Source: Pseudomonas sp. MRSN 12121 (GTDB lineage Bacteria > Pseudomonadota > Gammaproteobacteria > Pseudomonadales > Pseudomonadaceae). From it: 64,000 nucleotides of DNA. Both the position numbers and the translations under genes were made by a program. This document shows positions 33,666-42,603 of this stretch, in pieces. The notes beneath the pieces are model-generated. The model saw only the letters and a program-made list of their open reading frames with translations. It did not search any database and was not told the origin of the DNA. Every line of letters begins with the position of its first letter. Positions within the stretch are counted from its first letter, which is position 1. The stretch covers positions 5,231,388-5,295,387 of the forward strand of contig NZ_CP010892.1 in assembly GCF_000931465.1 (NCBI RefSeq), in the 5' to 3' direction.

Positions 33666-35018
33666 TCAGACCACCAGCGACAGCAGCAGGATAAAGATCA
33701 GGCCCACCACCGAGAGGATGGTTTCCATCGCGGTCCAGGTCTTGAAGGTTTCCGCCACAGTCATGTTGAAGTACTGCTTGACCAGCCAGAACCCGGCGTC
33801 GTTGACGTGGGACAGGATCAAGGAACCGGCGCCGGTGGCCAGCACCAGCAGCTCGCGGTTGACCCCGGGGATCATTCCGACCACCGGCACCACGATGCCC
33901 GCGCCGGTGATGGTCGCCACGGTCGCCGAACCGGTGGCGATACGAATCACCGCCGCCACCAGCCAGGCCAGGAGGATCGGCGAGATCTGCGCGTTGACCG
34001 CCATGTGGCCGATCACGTCACCCACGCCGCTGGTCACCAGCATCTGCTTGAAGCCACCGCCGGCACCGATGATCAGGATGATCGCCGCGGTCGGCGCCAG
34101 GCTGGCGTCGAGCAGCTTGAGGATCTGCTTGGAACCGATGCCCTGGCGCGAACCGAAGGTGTAGAGCGACAGCAGCAGGGCCAGCAGCAAGGCACTGATC
34201 GGGTGGCCGATCATGTCCATCCAGATGCGGAAGAAGTGCCCGTCCGGGAAGGCCACGTCGGCGAAGGTCTTGAGCAGCATCAGGAACACCGGCAGCAGCA
34301 CGGTGAGCAGGGTCACGCTGAAGCTCGGCAGGTTCTGCGAGGTGTTCTCGCGCGCCAGCTGGTCCACCAGTTCCTGGTTCGGATGCCCCGGGATGTGCTT
34401 GGCGATGAAGGTGCCGTAGATCGGGCCGGCGATGATGGCGGTCGGCAGGGCGACGATCAGGCCGTAGAGAATGGTCTTGCCGATGTCGGCGCCGAACACG
34501 CCGATCGCCAGCAGCGGGCCCGGGTGCGGCGGCACCAGGCCGTGCACCGCGGACAGGCCGGCCAGCAGCGGGATGCCGATCTTGATGATCGATACGCCGG
34601 TGCGCCGGGCGACGATGAACACCAGCGGGATCAGCAGCACGAAGCCGATTTCGAAGAACAGCGGGATGCCCACCAGGAATGCGGCGAACATCATCGCCCA
34701 CTGCACCCGCTCCTTGCCGAACGAGCGGATCAGGGTCTGGGCGATCTGATCCGCGCCGCCGGACTCGGCCATCATTTTGCCGAGCATGGTACCCAGCGCC
34801 AGGATGATGCCGACGAAACCGAGCACGCCACCGAAGCCGTCCTGAAACGCCTTGATGATCTTGTCCACCGGCATCCCCGAGGTCAGGCCGAGGAAACCCG
34901 CGGCGATGGTCAGGGCGATGAAGGGATGCAGCTTGAACCGGGTGATCAAGACGATCAGACCGATGATGGTGACCACTGCGTCTAGCAGCAGAAAGGTCTC
35001 TTGGGACATGCCAAACAT
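33666..35018 (-). CDS. gntT: Gluconate:H+ symporter (GntP family)
   Basis: The 450-residue inner-membrane permease has about 12-14 helices. LVPPHPGPLLAIGVFGADIGKT is the GntP-family signature (about residue 165). GGAGG eight bases before the ATG supports the start. Context is decisive: gluconokinase gntK lies upstream and the LacI-type gntR upstream of that, with a matching operator before each. It imports gluconate for the Entner-Doudoroff route. Confidence 0.93.
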   Translation of the reverse strand: MFGMSQETFLLLDAVVTIIGLIVLITRFKLHPFIALTIAAGFLGLTSGMPVDKIIKAFQDGFGGVLGFVGIILALGTMLGKMMAESGGADQIAQTLIRSFGKERVQWAMMFAAFLVGIPLFFEIGFVLLIPLVFIVARRTGVSIIKIGIPLLAGLSAVHGLVPPHPGPLLAIGVFGADIGKTILYGLIVALPTAIIAGPIYGTFIAKHIPGHPNQELVDQLARENTSQNLPSFSVTLLTVLLPVFLMLLKTFADVAFPDGHFFRIWMDMIGHPISALLLALLLSLYTFGSRQGIGSKQILKLLDASLAPTAAIILIIGAGGGFKQMLVTSGVGDVIGHMAVNAQISPILLAWLVAAVIRIATGSATVATITGAGIVVPVVGMIPGVNRELLVLATGAGSLILSHVNDAGFWLVKQYFNMTVAETFKTWTAMETILSVVGLIFILLLSLVV

Positions 35019-35073
35019 GGGGGTTGCCTCCGGTTTGTTGTTTTTATTCGCATTAAAAACGTGAGCCGAGTGG

Positions 35074-35085
35074 GATAGCGCTATC
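35074..35085. promoter_or_regulatory. GntR operator before gntT
   Basis: GATAGCGCTATC is a perfect 12-bp palindrome containing the core TAGCGCT, 56 bases before the gntT ATG. It shares the core with the two sites near gntK and gntR, indicating GntR control of gntT. Confidence 0.75.
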
Positions 35086-35099
35086 TAGGGAAGCCAGGC

Positions 35100-35633
35100 T
35101 TAGCGGGACGGATCCAGGCCATGCTCCAGCCACCAGCCGTGGGCCTGTTCGGCCAGCCGGTCAACGCTGTGGATGGTGGCGTCCAATGCCAGGGTCAGGG
35201 GTTCGCCCACGGGAGATTCGAGGGTCGCGAACTGACTGTCGATCAGGGTCGAAGGCATGAAATGCCCCGGCCGGTGGGCCACGCGTTCGGCGGCCACCTG
35301 GGGTGTCAATTGCAGGAAGACGAAGCCCAGCCCCGGGCTGGCGCTGCGCAGGCGGTCGCGGTACTTGCGCTTGAGCGCCGAGCAGGTCAGCACCGGACGC
35401 TGGCCGGCGGCCAGGGCGCGGCGCAACTCGTCGCACAGGCTGTCGAGCCAGCCGGCACGGTCGTCGTCGTCCAGGGGAATACCGGCACTCATCTTGGCGA
35501 TATTGGCGGCAGGGTGGAACGTATCGCCTTCAATGGCCGTGGCGCCGCTGCGTCGGCACAGCGCTTCGCTCACGCTGGACTTGCCGCAGCCGGCAACGCC
35601 CATGATGACCAGGGCGGTGATGGGTTGACTCAT
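35100..35633 (-). CDS. gntK: Gluconokinase
   Basis: The 177-residue kinase phosphorylates gluconate to 6-phosphogluconate with ATP. The Walker A motif MGVAGCGKSS is at residues 12-21, followed by IEGDTFHPAANIAKMSAGIPLDDDDRAGWL, the gluconate kinase signature, and CSALKRKYRD. It is transcribed with gntT and divergent from gntR. Confidence 0.95.
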   Translation of the reverse strand: MSQPITALVIMGVAGCGKSSVSEALCRRSGATAIEGDTFHPAANIAKMSAGIPLDDDDRAGWLDSLCDELRRALAAGQRPVLTCSALKRKYRDRLRSASPGLGFVFLQLTPQVAAERVAHRPGHFMPSTLIDSQFATLESPVGEPLTLALDATIHSVDRLAEQAHGWWLEHGLDPSR

Positions 35634-35650
35634 GTAACACCTCAGCGCGC

Positions 35651-35665
35651 AGACAGCGCTACCTT
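35651..35665. promoter_or_regulatory. GntR operator before gntK
   Basis: AGACAGCGCTACCTT lies 18 bases before the gntK ATG. The same 15-mer recurs at 35802-35816. Its complement has the AAG-G-TAGCGCT core of the operator I recall for P. aeruginosa GntR. Confidence 0.75.
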
Positions 35666-35801
35666 CGCTCTTGGAAATGCTAGTGCAAAAATAGTTTCTG
35701 CCGACGCCTTCTTGTCATTTTTGTGGGTTGCCGCGTATATAGGCCGCGAAACCAAAGAGTGCGGGTCAGGCCGACCGCGCTCACGCATTGCAGCTGTTTC
35801 G

Positions 35802-35816
35802 AGACAGCGCTACCTT
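35802..35816. promoter_or_regulatory. GntR operator before gntR
   Basis: A second AGACAGCGCTACCTT, 33 bases before the gntR ATG, continued by AGT so that the complement reads AC-T-AAG-G-TAGCGCT. It implies that GntR represses its own gene. Confidence 0.75.
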
Positions 35817-35848
35817 AGTGACTTGAATTTTGTTTGGCAAGCCGTCTG

Positions 35849-36880
35849 ATGACCTCCTCCAAGAACGATAAAAATACCCGTACCACCGGGCGCCCTACCC
35901 TCAACGAAGTCGCGCGCCTGGCCGGCGTCAGCCCGATCACCGCATCGCGGGCCCTGCGCGGCATCGACACGGTGGCCAAGGAGCTGGTGGAAAAGGTGCA
36001 GAAGGCCGCCCGCGAGCTCAACTATGTAGTCAACCCCGCCGCCCGCGCGCTGGCTTCGGCCCAGAGCCATTCGGTGGTGGTGCTGGTGCCGTCGCTGTCC
36101 AACCTGCTGTTCATCGAAACCCTGGAAGCCATCCATCAGGTGCTGCGCCCCAAGGGGTTCGAAGTGCTGATCGGCAACTACCACTACTCCCCCGACGAAG
36201 AAGAAAACCTGCTGCGCAACTACATGGCCTACCAGCCACGCGGCCTGTTGCTGACCGGTTTCGATCGGACCGAAAGCGCCCGGCGGATGGTCGAGGGCAG
36301 CAATGTGCCTTGCGTCTACATGATGGACCTCAACCCCGACGCCGGCCTGAACTGCGTGGGCTTCTCCCAGCACAACGCCGGCGAGACCGCCGCCGAGCAC
36401 CTGATCTCCCGCGGGCGCAAGCGCCTGGCCTACATCGGCGCCCAGCTCGACCAGCGCACCCTGATGCGCGGCGAAGGTTTCCGCCGCGGCCTGGAAAAAG
36501 CCGGCCTCTACGACCCGGTCCTGGAGATCCTCACCCCGCGCCCGTCGTCGGTAGGCCTGGGTGGCGAGCTGTTCCTGCAACTGCTGCACAGCCACCCGGA
36601 CGTCGACGCGATCTTCTTCGGCAACGACGACCTGGCCCACGGCGCCCTGCTCGAAGCCATGCGCTGCGGCATCAAGGTCCCCGAACAAGTGGCGGTGATG
36701 GGTTTCAACGACCTGCCCGCCTCGGCGCACATGGTGCCGCGCCTGAGCAGCATCAGCACCCCGCGCGAAGCCATCGGCCGCCGCGCCGCCGAGCAACTGC
36801 TGACCCTGATGGCCGGCAACACCGTGGCCCGGCCCCAGGTGGACATGGGCTTCGAATTGAAGGTGCGCGAAAGCACCTGA
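35849..36880 (+). CDS. gntR: LacI-family gluconate repressor
   Basis: The 343-residue repressor has the LacI HTH at about 17-65 (TLNEVARLAGVSPITASRAL then LNYVVNPAARALAS) and a periplasmic-binding-protein-like sugar domain. It is divergent from gntK-gntT. By homology it represses them until gluconate or 6-phosphogluconate binds. ATG 35849 is preferred over TTG 35834, though neither has a strong Shine-Dalgarno. Confidence 0.92.
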   Translation: MTSSKNDKNTRTTGRPTLNEVARLAGVSPITASRALRGIDTVAKELVEKVQKAARELNYVVNPAARALASAQSHSVVVLVPSLSNLLFIETLEAIHQVLRPKGFEVLIGNYHYSPDEEENLLRNYMAYQPRGLLLTGFDRTESARRMVEGSNVPCVYMMDLNPDAGLNCVGFSQHNAGETAAEHLISRGRKRLAYIGAQLDQRTLMRGEGFRRGLEKAGLYDPVLEILTPRPSSVGLGGELFLQLLHSHPDVDAIFFGNDDLAHGALLEAMRCGIKVPEQVAVMGFNDLPASAHMVPRLSSISTPREAIGRRAAEQLLTLMAGNTVARPQVDMGFELKVREST

Positions 36881-36887
36881 GCCCCGC

Positions 36888-37508
36888 TCAGGAACGCAGG
36901 CTCAAGGCCCCGAGCAGCACGCCGAAGCCCACCAGCAGCACGCCGAACAATTGATCGATACGCCGTTTGCAAGCCAGCAGCCGGCCGCGAATGCCCGGCG
37001 CCGAGAAGAACAGCGCCACCGCCACGAACCACACCACATGGGCCAGGACAATGATTGCGCCGTAGCCCAGCTGCACGACTGGCGCGGTGCCTGGCTGCAT
37101 CACCTGCATGAACAGGCTGACCACGAAAATCATGGTCTTGGGGTTCAGCGCATTGGTCAAAAAGCCGGTGCGCAACGCCTGCCATGCCGAGACTCGCGGC
37201 GCATCCAGCCTACCTTGCCCTTCCTCGGTCGGGCGCGCGCGCAACATCTGGATCCCGAGATACACCAGGTACAGCGCCCCGGCGACTTTCAGCACGCTGA
37301 ACAACAGCAGTGATTCCTTGATCAGCAAGCCGACGCCGAACAGCGTGTAGCCGATATGCAGCATCACCCCCAGCCCGATACCCAGCGCCGTGTACACCCC
37401 ATGCCGACGCGACAGCACCAGGCTGTTGCGGGTGACCATGGCGAAATCCGCCCCCGGGCTGAGCACCGCCAGGACAGTGATGGTGATTACGACTAACAAT
37501 TCGGTCAT
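36888..37508 (-). CDS. LysE-family translocator
   Basis: The 206-residue protein has six helices and the family motif LAVLSPGADFAMVTRNSL at the start, then KTGFLTNALNPKTMIFV-type segment (here RTGFLTNALNPKTMIFVVSL). It exports amino acids or similar. ATG 37508 starts the transporter core; TTG two codons upstream is also open. It is divergent from a LysR gene 66 bases away, the usual LysE-regulator layout. Confidence 0.9.
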   Translation of the reverse strand: MTELLVVITITVLAVLSPGADFAMVTRNSLVLSRRHGVYTALGIGLGVMLHIGYTLFGVGLLIKESLLLFSVLKVAGALYLVYLGIQMLRARPTEEGQGRLDAPRVSAWQALRTGFLTNALNPKTMIFVVSLFMQVMQPGTAPVVQLGYGAIIVLAHVVWFVAVALFFSAPGIRGRLLACKRRIDQLFGVLLVGFGVLLGALSLRS

Positions 37509-37574
37509 TTTCAAACGCCTGCGCTATAGAATCCGGCCCATACTTTATGGGAGCCGACAGCCACAGGGCGAACG

Positions 37575-38540
37575 ATGAAAACTGACACCTTCGGTGAGAA
37601 AAAATCACAGAGCAATACGCGTCAGCTGCCTCCCCTCAGCGCCCTGCGCTGCTTCGAGGCCGCCGCGCGCCTGGAGAGCTTCACCCGCGCCGGCGAGGCC
37701 CTGCACCTGACCCACGGCGCCATCAGCCGCGCGGTGCGGGCCCTGGAAGAAAACCTCGGTACGTCACTGTTCGAGCGGCGCAGCCATCGGGTATTTCTCA
37801 CCGAAGCCGGGCATGACCTGCTACGCAGCGTGGAGAGTGCGTTTGACCTGATCGAAGCCACCGCGCGCAAATTGCGCACGCCCGACAAGCCCGCGACGCT
37901 GGTGCTGTCCTGCGAACCGACCCTGTTGATGCGCTGGCTGATCCCGCGGATGCCGGCGTTCTTTGCCGCTCATCCGGATATCCCCCTGCAACTGGTGGCC
38001 GGCGGCGGGCCCTTCACTTTCGCGCAGGGCATCGACCTGGCGATCCGTCGCAACGACTTCCCCTGGCAACGACACACCCACGCGCAGTGGCTGTTCGATG
38101 AAGCCATAGGTCCGGTCTGCCGCCCCGAACAGGCGGCCCTCTGGACCCGCGACGAAACCGGCCACAGCCAACTGTCGAACGCGGCCCCCCGCCTGCACAG
38201 CGCGACCCGGGCGCAAGCCTGGGACCAGTGGCTGAATCTCAAGGGCATGGTGCAGCCGCCGGGCAAGAAGCAGGTCTTCGAACATTTCTACTTCAGCCTG
38301 CAAGCGGCTGTGGCTGGCTTGGGGCTGGCCATCGCGCCCTGGCAACTGGTGCGCGACGACCTGGAATCGGGCCTGCTCGTCGCGCCTTTCGGTTTTATCG
38401 CCGACGGCAGCGCCTATTACCTGCTGTCGCCCGAGGCCATCGACGCGGATTCGCCCCTCGCCCGTTTGCTGGAGTGGTTGCGCGACCAGGCGTTGCCGCC
38501 AGGCAGCGCGCCACCCGACGCTGCCCGCCCAGCCCCCTGA
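37575..38540 (+). CDS. LysR-family regulator (GcvA-like) of LysE exporter
   Basis: The 321-residue protein carries the GcvA-type start: PPLSALRCFEAAARLESFTRA then HLTHGAISRAVRALE, the HTH. The C-terminal effector domain follows. AGGGCGA six bases before the ATG. Divergence from the LysE gene suggests it controls it. The last 15 residues are Pro/Ala-rich. Confidence 0.9.
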   Translation: MKTDTFGEKKSQSNTRQLPPLSALRCFEAAARLESFTRAGEALHLTHGAISRAVRALEENLGTSLFERRSHRVFLTEAGHDLLRSVESAFDLIEATARKLRTPDKPATLVLSCEPTLLMRWLIPRMPAFFAAHPDIPLQLVAGGGPFTFAQGIDLAIRRNDFPWQRHTHAQWLFDEAIGPVCRPEQAALWTRDETGHSQLSNAAPRLHSATRAQAWDQWLNLKGMVQPPGKKQVFEHFYFSLQAAVAGLGLAIAPWQLVRDDLESGLLVAPFGFIADGSAYYLLSPEAIDADSPLARLLEWLRDQALPPGSAPPDAARPAP

Positions 38541-38550
38541 ATCCGCAGGC

Positions 38551-39459
38551 TCAGGCTCGAACCTGCAGCAGCGCCGGGTCCTGCCCACCCAACAACTGCA
38601 CCAGGGCCTGGGCGGCCTTTTGCAGCGGCTGGTTTTTCAGCCATACCGCGTGCACCGGCAGCAGCAGGCCGTTGTCGATGTTCTTGAAGGTCAGGCGCTT
38701 GAGCCGTCCGGCGTCGAGCAGCGGGGTGATCACCGACAGCGGGAAGTTGCCCCAGCCGATGCCGGCCTCGACCATGTCCAGGGCCATGGCCAGGCTGTCG
38801 GTGCGCCAGTAGGACTCGGCGATCAGCGGCCGGGTATCGCGGATCGGCAGGTCGCGGCTGGCGACCACCACCTGGCGCACATTGACCAGTTCCTCCAGAT
38901 AGAGCGTGGCGTCCGGCGCCATGGGCAGCGGATGGCGCGCGGAAATGCAGGCGATCATCCGCTCGCTGCCCACGTACTGGAAATACTCCAGGACGTTCAG
39001 GCTGACCCCGGCAAACGCCACGCCGACCGCGATCCGCCCGCTGTGCAGCAGTTGCAGGACATCGTCCTGGGGCGCGCTAAGCACTTCGATGTCGAGCAAG
39101 GGATGGCGCTCGGCGATCAGCTTGATCGCCGCCAGCACCTGCGACTTGTCGATGTCCTCGACCACGCCGATGGACAACCGGCTCTCCAGGCCCAGGGACA
39201 ACTCCACCGCGTGCACCTGCAAGTGCTTGAGCTGCTCGGCGATCAGCCGCGCGTGGGGCGCCAGGGCGTTGGCCATGGCAGTGGGCACCGGCTCGCGGTG
39301 GCTACGGTCGAACAAGGGGTAACCCAGCTCGGCCTCGAGGTTGGCGATGCCCATGCTGACCGCCGACGGCACCTTGCCCAGGGCCCGGGCCGCCGCGGAA
39401 AACGAACCGCGCTCGAGCACGGCGAGAAACAACTGGATGCTGTCGCTGGAGAAATTCAC
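38551..39459 (-). CDS. LysR-family regulator next to second PACE gene
   Basis: The 302-residue LysR protein has the HTH at the N-terminus (SFSAAARALGKVPSAVSMGI) and an effector domain. It is divergent from the PACE gene at 39592, as in the first pair at 25.1-26.5 kb; both LysR proteins share the FSAAAR-LGK start of the HTH. Control of the adjacent efflux gene is the likely role. Confidence 0.88.
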   Translation of the reverse strand: MNFSSDSIQLFLAVLERGSFSAAARALGKVPSAVSMGIANLEAELGYPLFDRSHREPVPTAMANALAPHARLIAEQLKHLQVHAVELSLGLESRLSIGVVEDIDKSQVLAAIKLIAERHPLLDIEVLSAPQDDVLQLLHSGRIAVGVAFAGVSLNVLEYFQYVGSERMIACISARHPLPMAPDATLYLEELVNVRQVVVASRDLPIRDTRPLIAESYWRTDSLAMALDMVEAGIGWGNFPLSVITPLLDAGRLKRLTFKNIDNGLLLPVHAVWLKNQPLQKAAQALVQLLGGQDPALLQVRA

Positions 39460-39471
39460 ACGCCCTACCTA

Positions 39472-39516
39472 TCAATAATCCTGAAAGCTTCTGACTTTTT
39501 CTGTCAGGACTATTGA
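39472..39516. promoter_or_regulatory. Inverted repeat in LysR-PACE divergent promoter
   Basis: TCAATAATCCTGA (39472-39484) and TCAGGACTATTGA (39504-39516) form a 12/13-bp inverted repeat with a 19-base spacer, midway between the two divergent starts. It is a good candidate for the LysR site. Confidence 0.6.
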
Positions 39517-39591
39517 AGCTATCTTGCGCCGCCTTCGCCAGTCCTTCCTGCAACAGGAACGGCTCGCCCCCCTGAACACCGAGGAAAAAGC

Positions 39592-40023
39592 ATGCAAGGC
39601 ATCAAGCGCAAACTGGTCTATGTGTCACTGTTCGAGGTCTTCGGCATGACCTTCTCGGCCCTGGGCCTGGCCCTGCTCTCCGGCACGTCGCCCACCAGCA
39701 CCGGACCGCTGGCGGTGGTGATCACCAGCATCGCGGTGACCTGGAACTTCATCTACACCAGCCTGTTCGAGCGCTGGGAAAGCCGCCAGGTCTCGCGGAC
39801 CCGCACGGTCAAGCGGCGGATCGCCCACGCCGTGGGGTTCCAACTGACGCTGATCCTGTTCCTGATCCCGCTGATCGCCTGGTGGATGCACATCAGCCTG
39901 GTGCAGGCCTTCCTGCTGGACCTGGCGCTGATCCTGTTCATTCCCTGCTACACCTTCGCGTTCAACTGGCTGTTCGACCGGGTCTTCGGCCTGCCGGCAT
40001 CGGCGCTGCCGGACCCGGCCTGA
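39592..40023 (+). CDS. PACE-family efflux transporter (second copy)
   Basis: The 143-residue protein has four helices in two BTP units (MTFSALGLALLSG, WNFIYTSLFERWE; QLTLILFLIPLIAWWM, YTFAFNWLFDRVF). The W-N-x-x-x-x-x-LFE/D motifs of PACE proteins are present. GAGGAAAAAGC precedes the ATG. It is diverged from, but of the same family as, the PACE protein at 25085-25528. The exported compound is unknown. Confidence 0.9.
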   Translation: MQGIKRKLVYVSLFEVFGMTFSALGLALLSGTSPTSTGPLAVVITSIAVTWNFIYTSLFERWESRQVSRTRTVKRRIAHAVGFQLTLILFLIPLIAWWMHISLVQAFLLDLALILFIPCYTFAFNWLFDRVFGLPASALPDPA

Positions 40024-40107
40024 GCCCGCTGGCCGCAAATCGCCGTCGCCGCGAACCGGCGACACTGCTAAATTCCCTGGGCCTTCTCCAACCGCCAAGG
40101 AACGCCC

Positions 40108-40737
40108 ATGGGAACCCTGAGAATTCTCGGTAGAGCCTCATCGATCAACGTCAGAAAAGTGCTGTGGACCTGCGAGGAACTGGGCCTGCCCTACGAACGC
40201 GAGGATTGGGGCAACGGCTTCCGCTCGACCCATAGCCCCGAGTTTCTCCAGCTCAACCCCAACGCCCAGGTGCCGGTGCTGATCGACGACGCCGGCGTGC
40301 TCTGGGAGTCCAACAGCATCTGCCGCTACCTGACCAGCAAGGTGCCCGGGCAGGCGCTGCTGCCCGACGCCCCGCGAGCCCGGGCGCTGGTGGAGCAATG
40401 GATGGACTGGCAGGCCACGGAGCTCAACCCCTCCTGGGGGTATGCCTTCCATGCCCTGGTACGGCGCAACCCGGACTACCAGGACCCGCAGCGGATCGCC
40501 GCCGGCGTGCGCGGCTGGAACGACAAGATGGCCCTGCTCGAACAGCAGCTGGCGCACACCGGCGCCTATGTGCTCGGCGATCGATTCACCCTGGCCGACA
40601 TCGTCCTCGGCCTGTCGGTGCATCGCTGGGCGGCGGCGCCGCTGGAGCATCCGCACTATCCCGCCGTGGCCGCCTATTACGAGCGCCTCAGCCAGCGCCC
40701 GGGGTTCTTGCTGCATGGACGTAACGGCGAGCCTTGA
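40108..40737 (+). CDS. Glutathione S-transferase family protein
   Basis: The 209-residue GST has an N-terminal thioredoxin-like domain (LRILGRASSINVRKVLWTCEELGLPYE; glutathione-binding VPVLIDDAGVLWESNSICRYL) and an all-helical C-terminal domain with LADIVLG. AAGGAACG before the ATG. Likely conjugates or reduces electrophiles with glutathione; the substrate is unknown. Confidence 0.9.
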   Translation: MGTLRILGRASSINVRKVLWTCEELGLPYEREDWGNGFRSTHSPEFLQLNPNAQVPVLIDDAGVLWESNSICRYLTSKVPGQALLPDAPRARALVEQWMDWQATELNPSWGYAFHALVRRNPDYQDPQRIAAGVRGWNDKMALLEQQLAHTGAYVLGDRFTLADIVLGLSVHRWAAAPLEHPHYPAVAAYYERLSQRPGFLLHGRNGEP

Positions 40738-40753
40738 GCCTTCTGTATCTTCT

Positions 40754-40862
40754 GTAGGAGCGAGGCTTGCCCGCGAAGGCGTCCGTCATCGCAACACCGA
40801 TTCGGGTAGCCGAATTGGATGGTGCCTGTCAGGGCTCTATCGCGGGTAAGCCTCGCTCCTAC
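40754..40862. repeat. REP doublet (inverted pair)
   Basis: GTAGGAGCGAGGCTTGCCCG and CGGGTAAGCCTCGCTCCTAC face each other with about 65 bases between, between the GST and MFS genes. The remainder of 40738-41025 shows only promoter-like AT-rich sequence. Confidence 0.88.
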
Positions 40863-41025
40863 GGAAGTGATGTGGTCTTGGCGGGTACGGCGGCACGAAT
40901 CGGCAAAATGTAACGAAATACGACAATAAATCGGCGTGTATCCCGCCTTCCGGGCCTGCATTCACAATCATTGATTTCCGTTAGCCCGCTAAGATTCCTG
41001 GTCATCGCCACCTGGAATCCCGCGC

Positions 41026-42447
41026 ATGTCTTCCCTCGCCTCTTCTGTCCCTGCCGGCGGCCGCGACCCGGTCCGCGCCGCCAGCATCAGCGCCCGCATC
41101 GATCGCCTGCCCGCCGTCGCCACGGTCTGGCGCCTGGTGGCGCTGCTGTCCATCGGCGGTTTCTTCGAGCTTTACGATCTGTTCCAGACCGCCTACATCA
41201 GCCCCGGCCTGATCCGCGACGGGATCTTCGCCACCGGCAGCGGCGGCGTGTTCGGTTTTTCCGACCAGGCCGCCTTCGCTTCGGCGACCTTTCTCGGGCT
41301 GTTCCTCGGCGCCAGCCTGCTGAGCCCGATCGCCGACCGCTTCGGGCGCCGGGCCATCTTCACCTTCGCCCTGGTCTGGTACACCGTGGCCACGGTCCTG
41401 ATGGGTATCCAGACCTCGGCCCTGGGGGTCATCGGCATGCGCCTGCTGGTGGGCATCGGCCTGGGCATCGAACTGGTGACCATCGACGCCTATCTCTCGG
41501 AACTGGTGCCCAAGCACCTGCGCAGCTCGGCCTTCGCCTTTGCCTTTTTCGTGCAGTTCCTGTCGGTGCCGGCGGTGGCGCTGATGTCCTGGTGGCTGGT
41601 GCCGCAGGACCCGTTCGGCATCGCCGGCTGGCGCTGGGTGGTGCTGGCCAGCGCGGTGTTCGCGCTGTTTATCTGGTGGCTGCGTTCACGCTTGCCGGAG
41701 TCCCCGCGCTGGCTGGCCCAGCACGGGCGCTTCGAGGAGGCCGAGCGGATCCTGGACGGCATCGAGGCGCGCTGCGTCCGCGACCAGGGCCGGCCGCTGG
41801 ACAGCCCGCAGCCCGAACCGGTGGACGTGCAGGGCACGGGGCGTTTCGCCGATATCTGGCAACCGCCCTATCGGCGCCGGGCGCTGATGCTGATCGTGTT
41901 CCATGTGTTCCAGGCCATCGGCTTCTTCGGTTTCGGCAACTGGCTGCCGGCGCTGCTCTCGGGCCAGGGGGTGAGCGTCACCCACAGCCTGATGTACGCC
42001 TTTATCATCACCCTCGCCTATCCGCTGGGGCCGCTGCTGTTCGTCAAGTTCGCCAATCGCTTCGAGAACAAGTGGCAGATTGTCGGCTCGGCGCTCGGGG
42101 CGATGACCTTCGGCACCCTGTTCGCCTGGCAGAGCACGGCCCTGGGGCTGATCGTCTGCGGGGTGCTGATCACCTTCTGCAACGCATGGCTGAGCTTCAG
42201 CTACCACGCCTACCAGAGCGAACTGTTCCCCACCGCGATCCGCGCCCGGGCCGTGGGCTTCTGCTATTCGTTCAGCCGCCTGTCGACGGTGTTCAGTAGC
42301 CTGCTGATCGGCTTCTTCCTCGACCACTTCGGCACGCCCGGGGTCCTGGCGTTCATTGTCAGCAGCATGCTGATCGTGATGTTCACCATCGGCCGTTTCG
42401 GCCCGCGCACCCGCAACCTGGCCCTGGAAAACATCGCCCAGCGCTGA
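41026..42447 (+). CDS. MFS transporter (sugar/aromatic-acid porter type)
   Basis: The 473-residue permease has 12 helices. The family motif between TM2 and TM3 is visible (SPIADRFGRRAIF), and RLPESPRWLAQHGR between the halves is typical of the sugar-porter/SV2-like branch. The GGFFELYDLF start in TM1 resembles aromatic acid and niacin transporters. The substrate is not deducible. No strong ribosome site precedes the ATG. Confidence 0.88.
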   Translation: MSSLASSVPAGGRDPVRAASISARIDRLPAVATVWRLVALLSIGGFFELYDLFQTAYISPGLIRDGIFATGSGGVFGFSDQAAFASATFLGLFLGASLLSPIADRFGRRAIFTFALVWYTVATVLMGIQTSALGVIGMRLLVGIGLGIELVTIDAYLSELVPKHLRSSAFAFAFFVQFLSVPAVALMSWWLVPQDPFGIAGWRWVVLASAVFALFIWWLRSRLPESPRWLAQHGRFEEAERILDGIEARCVRDQGRPLDSPQPEPVDVQGTGRFADIWQPPYRRRALMLIVFHVFQAIGFFGFGNWLPALLSGQGVSVTHSLMYAFIITLAYPLGPLLFVKFANRFENKWQIVGSALGAMTFGTLFAWQSTALGLIVCGVLITFCNAWLSFSYHAYQSELFPTAIRARAVGFCYSFSRLSTVFSSLLIGFFLDHFGTPGVLAFIVSSMLIVMFTIGRFGPRTRNLALENIAQR

Positions 42448-42603
42448 GCGGTCGCCGCTGGCCGCAAGCGGCAAGGCCTGTCCGCCGCCTGCCGCTGGCT
42501 GCCCCCCGGCGCTGGCGCCAGGCCCCGGCGCAGAGGGCTGCCGGGCGCCGGCACGCAAATTGCTGCAATAGGCGCGATAGCCCTTACACACAGGTACCCA
42601 ATC

